10,883 nt of DNA from Candidatus Omnitrophota bacterium (GTDB lineage: Bacteria; Omnitrophota; Gorgyraeia; Duberdicusellales; 4484-171), in assembly GCA_023818995.1 (NCBI GenBank), contig JAMWDA010000044.1, forward strand, positions 1 through 10,883, read 5' to 3'. Below the pieces are notes generated by a model, which did no database searches, had not been told where the DNA came from, and saw only the letters and a list, made by a program, of their open reading frames with translations. Position numbers and translations under genes: made by a program. This document shows, piece by piece, positions 7,522 to 10,883 of the stretch; the stretch's first letter is position 1, and every line of letters starts with the position of its first letter.

Positions 7522-7550
7522 AAATTATCATTGATTTTCCTTTATGTCAA
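7522..7550 (-). promoter_or_regulatory. Sigma-70-type promoter for the response regulator-etfBA-smc operon
   Basis: On the minus strand a perfect -35 TTGACA (7550-7545) is separated by 17 bases from TAATTT (7527-7522), preceded by TG at the extended -10 position. It lies in the only gap (58 bases) between rph and the receiver gene. Transcription would begin near 7514-7516, about 3-6 bases before the ATG at 7511, leaving no room for a ribosome site. Confidence 0.65.
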
Positions 7551-7569
7551 GTAGGATAAAACTCTCTGT

Positions 7570-8289
7570 TTACAAATTAATTATATCTTTTAGGACATTC
7601 CTTTCTATATCTATTATCTCCTCTATGCCTTTCTGTGCAAGAGAAAGGAGTCTATCTAAATCCTGATGAGAAAAAGAACCCCTTTCTGCAGTGCCTTGGA
7701 TTTCTACAAACTCTCCGCTACCTTTCATAACTACATTTATATCTACTGTAGCTTGGGAATCTTCAGCATAACTTAAATCCAAAAAATAGTTCCCTTTCAC
7801 TATCCCCGCACTTACCGCACCCAAAAAATCCGTTACGGGTAAAGAGGCTATCTCCCCTGAACGATACAACTTATCCAAGCATTCCACTAAGGAAATAAAA
7901 CCTCCTATTATAGAGGCGCTTCTCGTTCCTCCATCAGCCTGGATAACATCACAATCTATCCAAATAGTTCTTTCTCCTAATTCTTTAAGATTAACCACAC
8001 TGCGTAAAGACCGACCAACTAATCTTTGAATCTCCATGCTTCTCCCCGATATCCTATCTCTTAAAATTCTCACTTGGGTAGAACGGGGTAACATACCATA
8101 TTCTGAGGTTACCCAACCCTCACCTTTCCCTTTAAGAAAAACAGGAACATTTTTATCCACGGTAGCTGTCACAATAACTTTTGTATTACCCATTTCAATC
8201 AGACAGGAACCTTCGGCATACTTTATGTAACCTCTCTCAATTTTAATTTTACGTAACTGATCTACTTTTCTGAGATTATCTCTCTCCAT
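7570..8289 (-). CDS. rph: Ribonuclease PH (tRNA nucleotidyltransferase)
   Basis: RNase PH is a phosphate-dependent 3'-5' exoribonuclease that trims tRNA precursors and other RNAs; it acts as a hexameric ring in the cytoplasm. The 239 residues match the usual length. Family signatures are [14 protein letters not shown] (58-71), [15 protein letters not shown] (82-96), [14 protein letters not shown] (112-125), then [10 protein letters not shown] and VEIQGTAE. D177 and D183 align with the conserved active-site aspartates. ATG 8289 is chosen because AAAGGAG (8295-8301) sits 5 bases before it; an in-frame TTG at 8304 would place that site inside the gene. It follows the fumarase beta stop by 16 bases and is the last gene of the PilZ-queE-fumarase run. 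I see no hairpin terminator after its stop, so some read-through into the next operon is possible. Confidence 0.97.
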   Translation of the reverse strand: MERDNLRKVDQLRKIKIERGYIKYAEGSCLIEMGNTKVIVTATVDKNVPVFLKGKGEGWVTSEYGMLPRSTQVRILRDRISGRSMEIQRLVGRSLRSVVNLKELGERTIWIDCDVIQADGGTRSASIIGGFISLVECLDKLYRSGEIASLPVTDFLGAVSAGIVKGNYFLDLSYAEDSQATVDINVVMKGSGEFVEIQGTAERGSFSHQDLDRLLSLAQKGIEEIIDIERNVLKDIINL

Positions 8290-8294
8290 CACTT

Positions 8295-8301
8295 CTCCTT
8301 T
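8295..8301 (-). promoter_or_regulatory. Ribosome binding site deciding the rph start
   Basis: AAAGGAG on the minus strand lies 5 bases before ATG 8289. It rules against the longer frame that would begin at TTG 8304. Confidence 0.7.
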
Positions 8302-8305
8302 CAAT

Positions 8306-8836
8306 TTAGATACGTTTATAAATATCTTCTCCTTTTGTATCTATACCAACAATTAAAGGGAAATCACACACCTCTAATTGGAAAATAGCTTCTGCTCCTA
8401 AATCGGGGAAAGCAACTTTTCTATAGTTTTTAACAAACTGCCAAAGATAGGCACCACAGCCAGCATAAGTAAGAAAATAAACACCTCTATATTTTTTTAA
8501 TAGTTCCCTTACCCAAGAAGAGCGATTACCTTTGCCAATAAATCCCTTTACCCCTACCATAAGAAGAGGCTGTAAATAATCATCCATACGAGAAGAGGTA
8601 GTTGGTCCGCAAGAACCTAACTTATCTCCCTTAAAGTTTGGTCCGCAATAGTATATAATTTGTCTATAAAGATTAACCGGTAAAGTTTTTTTAGCTATAA
8701 TAAATTCTTTAAGCCTCTTATTAGCCTGATCCCGTGCAGTAAAAATTACTCCTTCAAGAAGAACCTCTTCTCCTGCTTTTAATTTGCTAATTTCTTCCTC
8801 ATCTATAGGAGTTTTTAGTTTAATTATCTTACCCAT
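8306..8836 (-). CDS. Class I fumarate hydratase (or tartrate dehydratase-type) beta subunit
   Basis: This is the smaller subunit of the iron-sulfur hydro-lyases that interconvert fumarate and L-malate, or dehydrate tartrate; it corresponds to the C-terminal domain of single-chain class I fumarases. Its 176 residues show ARDQANKR (34-41), GPTTSSRMD (77-85), GKG (101-103), GCGAY (126-130) and DLGAEAI followed by [13 protein letters not shown] (145-166), all typical of the swivelling beta domain. It begins 12 bases after the alpha-subunit stop, with no clear ribosome site, and rph follows after 16 bases. Class I enzymes are oxygen-sensitive, which suits an anaerobe. Fumarase is favoured over tartrate dehydratase because no tartrate genes are nearby, but sequence reading alone cannot separate the two substrates. 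Confidence 0.93.
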   Translation of the reverse strand: MGKIIKLKTPIDEEEISKLKAGEEVLLEGVIFTARDQANKRLKEFIIAKKTLPVNLYRQIIYYCGPNFKGDKLGSCGPTTSSRMDDYLQPLLMVGVKGFIGKGNRSSWVRELLKKYRGVYFLTYAGCGAYLWQFVKNYRKVAFPDLGAEAIFQLEVCDFPLIVGIDTKGEDIYKRI

Positions 8837-8848
8837 TGAATTTTTAAT

Positions 8849-9670
8849 TTAAACTCTTATAGTGGCGGTAGCACTCCTTAACGAATGGCAACTAATATTT
8901 ACACCTACAGGTAAACCAGCGATATGTGCAGGGTAAAGCTTAATCTTTACACATAGAGCGGTAAAATTCCCTCCCAGCCCCATTGGTCCTATGCCTAAAG
9001 AATTTATTCTCTTTAACAAGTCTTTCTCCCATCTGGTTATATCTTTATCCCTACCATACTTATCCACTCTTTCCAATAATGCTTTCTTAGCTAAAAGAAG
9101 AGCGTAATCCGCTGTTCCTCCTATGCCTACACCAATAAAAAAGGGTGGACAAGCGGAAGGCCCTGCCTTCCTAACCGCATCCACAATGAATTCTGAAATT
9201 TCTTCCCGAGAAACTGTGGGATTAAACATCTTTAAAGCTGACTTATTTTCTGAGCCAAAACCTTTAGGGAAAATAGTAATCCTCAATCCATACCTATTAG
9301 TAAATTGGATATGAAAAATATTAGGATTAAATTTAGGTTTATAAAAATTAAACGGCGTTACTGTAGATGCTCGAAAACCCTCTCTTCTATAAGCTTTTTC
9401 CAAAGCTTTACTTACTCTCTTTATAAGAATATAGTCAACTTTAACATCCTTACCGCATTCCAAAAAAACCAAAGGTAAACCAGTATCTTGACATAAAGCT
9501 ATTCTGTTTTTATAGGCACATAAGGCATTATCTAAAATAACTTTCAAAATCTTCTTTGGCTGAATTTTTCTCTCTTCTAAATAAGCTTTATTAATAAGAT
9601 TTAGAACATCCCTCCTTAAAATTGTATTTGCTCTCACAGCTAATTCGTAGACAAATTTTTCTATATCCAT
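8849..9670 (-). CDS. Class I fumarate hydratase (or tartrate dehydratase-type) alpha subunit
   Basis: This is the cluster-binding catalytic subunit of a two-subunit [4Fe-4S] hydro-lyase, probably fumarate hydratase of a partial TCA cycle. The 273 residues match the family. Three cysteines sit in the expected contexts for cluster ligands: C60 in LCQDTGLP, C174 in GPSACPPFFIGVGIGG, and C261 in ISCHSLRSA. The glycine-rich stretch GIGPMGLGGNFTA (226-238) and the PAHIAGLPVGVN block (247-258) are also characteristic. It follows queE by 11 bases and precedes the beta subunit by 12 bases, so both subunits come from one transcript. No convincing ribosome site precedes the ATG, as for other internal genes of this run, which suggests coupling to upstream translation. 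As with the beta subunit, tartrate dehydratase remains an alternative. Confidence 0.94.
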   Translation of the reverse strand: MDIEKFVYELAVRANTILRRDVLNLINKAYLEERKIQPKKILKVILDNALCAYKNRIALCQDTGLPLVFLECGKDVKVDYILIKRVSKALEKAYRREGFRASTVTPFNFYKPKFNPNIFHIQFTNRYGLRITIFPKGFGSENKSALKMFNPTVSREEISEFIVDAVRKAGPSACPPFFIGVGIGGTADYALLLAKKALLERVDKYGRDKDITRWEKDLLKRINSLGIGPMGLGGNFTALCVKIKLYPAHIAGLPVGVNISCHSLRSATATIRV

Positions 9671-9681
9671 AATTAAAAAAT

Positions 9682-10350
9682 TTATCTTACACCCAAAATT
9701 TTGTGCATTTGGGGAATGGCTCTTATGTTAGGTAGGTAATCCTTACCTAAATCTAAAAAGTAACCTAACCTTTCCTTCAATGCTTCCTCAAGGGGGTGTT
9801 CGGGTTGAAGGACAAAAATAATCTCTGGAGAGATTGACCTTACTATGCTAAAAGCTTCAACCAAATCCTCTTCCTTAGTAGAAGGAGTAATAACTACCTT
9901 AATAAAAGTTTCTCTTTTTAGTGCTTCTTCTAAGAAATATCTATGTTGGATAAATAAATCTTGCGAACCACACGAAGAGGGAAGTTTAAAATCCATAGCA
10001 ATAATATCTACCCAAGGAATAATCTTTTTTAAATTTTGGTAAAGGACGCCATTGGTCTCAAGATAAATTAGTTTGTTATCATACTTAAATTGGGGTAATA
10101 ACTCCCTTAAAAAATCTACCTGTAAGAGTGGTTCTCCTCCGGTAATAGATATAGAATGATAATCTTGATAGGTATAAATATTTTTCTTTACTTCTTCTAC
10201 ACTCATCTCTTTAAAATAGACTTGTCTTGTATCACAGTAAGCACAATTAAGATTACAACCATAAAATCGCACAAACACTTGGCTTATCCCAAAATAAGGT
10301 CCCTCCCCTTGAATACTCTTAAATATCTCTGATATTCTACCTTTATACAT
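9682..10350 (-). CDS. queE: Radical SAM 7-carboxy-7-deazaguanine synthase (QueE)
   Basis: QueE converts 6-carboxytetrahydropterin to 7-carboxy-7-deazaguanine, a step toward preQ0 and queuosine in tRNA. The protein starts with the family-typical ISEIFKSIQGEGPYFG (6-21). It has the radical-SAM cluster motif CNLNCAYCD (C32, C36, C39), the SAM-binding GGEPLLQ (71-77), LETNG (97-101) and DFKLPSS (120-126). It ends PQMHKILGVR, similar to many QueE proteins. At 222 residues it is near usual length. No other queuosine gene (queC, queD, queF) is in the window, so the name rests on the protein itself; another small radical-SAM activating enzyme is the main alternative. It lies 19 bases after the PilZ gene and 11 before fumarase alpha. 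The ribosome site is weak (GGTGA). Confidence 0.85.
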   Translation of the reverse strand: MYKGRISEIFKSIQGEGPYFGISQVFVRFYGCNLNCAYCDTRQVYFKEMSVEEVKKNIYTYQDYHSISITGGEPLLQVDFLRELLPQFKYDNKLIYLETNGVLYQNLKKIIPWVDIIAMDFKLPSSCGSQDLFIQHRYFLEEALKRETFIKVVITPSTKEEDLVEAFSIVRSISPEIIFVLQPEHPLEEALKERLGYFLDLGKDYLPNIRAIPQMHKILGVR

Positions 10351-10369
10351 TATTAATCACCAAAGAATT

Positions 10370-10753
10370 CTAACTTGCGCAAACCTCTTTACCTAGAGAA
10401 CAAAGATAGTGAACTATTCTTTCTCTATCCTTATCATTTATCTCAATAAACTCTATTCCTAATCTATTTCTGTTAATATTTAAGGGAGACTTTGCCTGCC
10501 AAACAATCTTACCTTTGGTTTCTAACGGATTTTTTTCATCGGGTAGATAAATTTTTAAATCTAACTCTTTACCAATCTCTATCCGATCGTAAACTAATAA
10601 ACAAACTCCTCTGGTGCTTATATTCTCAGTCACAGCTTTACCTTCCCTAACCTCATCTCCTCTAAGTGTATAATCTACATTTATACTCACGTTTACACGA
10701 GGATACTTCCATTTCTCCTGCTCAAGATATTTCAATCTTTCCATCCCTAACAT
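10370..10753 (-). CDS. PilZ domain protein with incomplete c-di-GMP motif
   Basis: This 127-residue protein is essentially one PilZ domain, a beta-barrel that usually binds cyclic di-GMP and changes the activity of a partner protein. After a short charged lead (1-13) comes KWKYPRVNVSINVDY. Then follow NISTRG (44-49), matching D/N-x-S-x-x-G, and a C-terminal part with GKELDLKIYLP, GKIVWQ and NRLGIEFIEI typical of the fold. In the usual RxxxR motif the second Arg (R19) is present, but the first position is W15, so ligand binding may be weak or lost. The start is well set by AGGAGG five bases before the ATG. It is the first gene of the run continuing with queE. No flagellar, cellulose or pilus gene is nearby to suggest a target. 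Confidence 0.85.
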   Translation of the reverse strand: MLGMERLKYLEQEKWKYPRVNVSINVDYTLRGDEVREGKAVTENISTRGVCLLVYDRIEIGKELDLKIYLPDEKNPLETKGKIVWQAKSPLNINRNRLGIEFIEINDKDRERIVHYLCSLGKEVCAS

Positions 10754-10758
10754 TTTAA

Positions 10759-10764
10759 CCTCCT
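10759..10764 (-). promoter_or_regulatory. Strong ribosome binding site of the PilZ gene
   Basis: A perfect AGGAGG on the minus strand lies 5 bases before ATG 10753. It fixes the first of two possible ATG codons (the other is at 10744). It is the best ribosome site in the window. Confidence 0.75.
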
Positions 10765-10882
10765 AGTTTAAATTGTGATAATTTAAATTAAATTTATGTT
10801 TAAAAATAAAACAAAAATCTATAAAATAAGGACCAAGAGGGTAAAACATCATTTCCCCTGAGTATAAAGGCTCATAATGGAG
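10763..10882 (-). CDS. Possible 3' end of an upstream gene (partial, uncertain)
   Basis: One minus-strand frame is open from the window edge for 39 codons to TAG at 10765-10763, where the stop overlaps the PilZ ribosome site as in packed operons. The first residues (YEPLYSGEMMFYPLGPYFIDF) look protein-like. The rest (CFIFKHKFNLNYHNLN) looks like translated AT-rich spacer. I do not recognise it, and the same bases could equally be an intergenic leader. A short open frame of this length easily arises by chance. Confidence 0.18.
   Translation of the reverse strand, partial: LHYEPLYSGEMMFYPLGPYFIDFCFIFKHKFNLNYHNLN
10785..10814 (-). promoter_or_regulatory. Weak candidate promoter for the PilZ-queE-fumarase-rph run
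   Basis: The minus strand shows TTGTTT (10814-10809), an 18-base spacer and TAATTT (10790-10785), about 32 bases before the PilZ ATG. In such AT-rich sequence chance matches are common, so this is only a candidate. Confidence 0.25.
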
Positions 10883-10883
10883 T

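Noticed and set aside
7512..7569. Possible terminator after rph
   Set aside because: No GC-rich stem followed by T residues is present. The gap is accounted for by the promoter.
8290..8304. Longer rph start at TTG 8304
   Set aside because: The ribosome site AAAGGAG would lie inside the coding region. ATG 8289 is correctly spaced from it, and the protein then begins as family members do.
1866..10850. A 12-base match, TTACCCTCTTGG, in two spacers (plus strand near 1868-1879, minus strand near 10836-10847)
   Set aside because: In a window of this size several 12-base matches are expected by chance, and the flanking bases do not match.

Overview
The window is an AT-rich bacterial segment (roughly one third G+C). 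Every gene I can support lies on the minus strand, so transcription runs from base 10883 toward base 1. Gene content points to an anaerobic or facultatively anaerobic, uncultivated-type bacterium. The evidence is a ferredoxin-fused electron-transfer flavoprotein, a two-subunit oxygen-sensitive class I fumarase, a PilZ protein, and several response regulators without DNA-binding outputs. A lineage such as Omnitrophota or a neighbouring candidate phylum would fit, but no marker in the window settles it.

Layout in transcription order: a PilZ-domain protein (10753-10370), the radical-SAM enzyme QueE (10350-9682), fumarase alpha and beta (9670-8849, 8836-8306) and RNase PH (8289-7570) form a first tightly packed run. 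A near-consensus sigma-70 promoter (7550-7522) then starts a second run: a receiver-only response regulator (7511-7131), EtfB (7127-6339), EtfA with an N-terminal two-cluster ferredoxin domain (6342-5131) and the chromosome-condensation ATPase SMC (5112-1918). After a 169-base spacer with two small hairpins comes a two-gene signalling pair. The first is a response regulator whose output is a hot-dog-fold thioesterase-like domain (1748-873). The second is a multi-pass membrane sensor, probably a histidine kinase, that runs off the left edge (860-<1).

Two proteins stand out. The response regulator at 873-1748 joins a complete receiver domain to a domain resembling the enediyne-type branch of the 4-hydroxybenzoyl-CoA thioesterase superfamily, which would place acyl-thioester chemistry or acyl binding under phosphorelay control. 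The SMC protein has intact ATPase head halves and coiled-coil arms of near normal length. Its canonical hinge of about 150-170 residues appears to be replaced by a non-coiled segment of about 60 residues.

Functionally the window mixes central metabolism (fumarase, ETF), RNA and chromosome maintenance (RNase PH, QueE, SMC) and signalling (PilZ, two receivers, one membrane sensor). No tRNA, rRNA, mobile element, CRISPR array or clear intrinsic terminator was seen.
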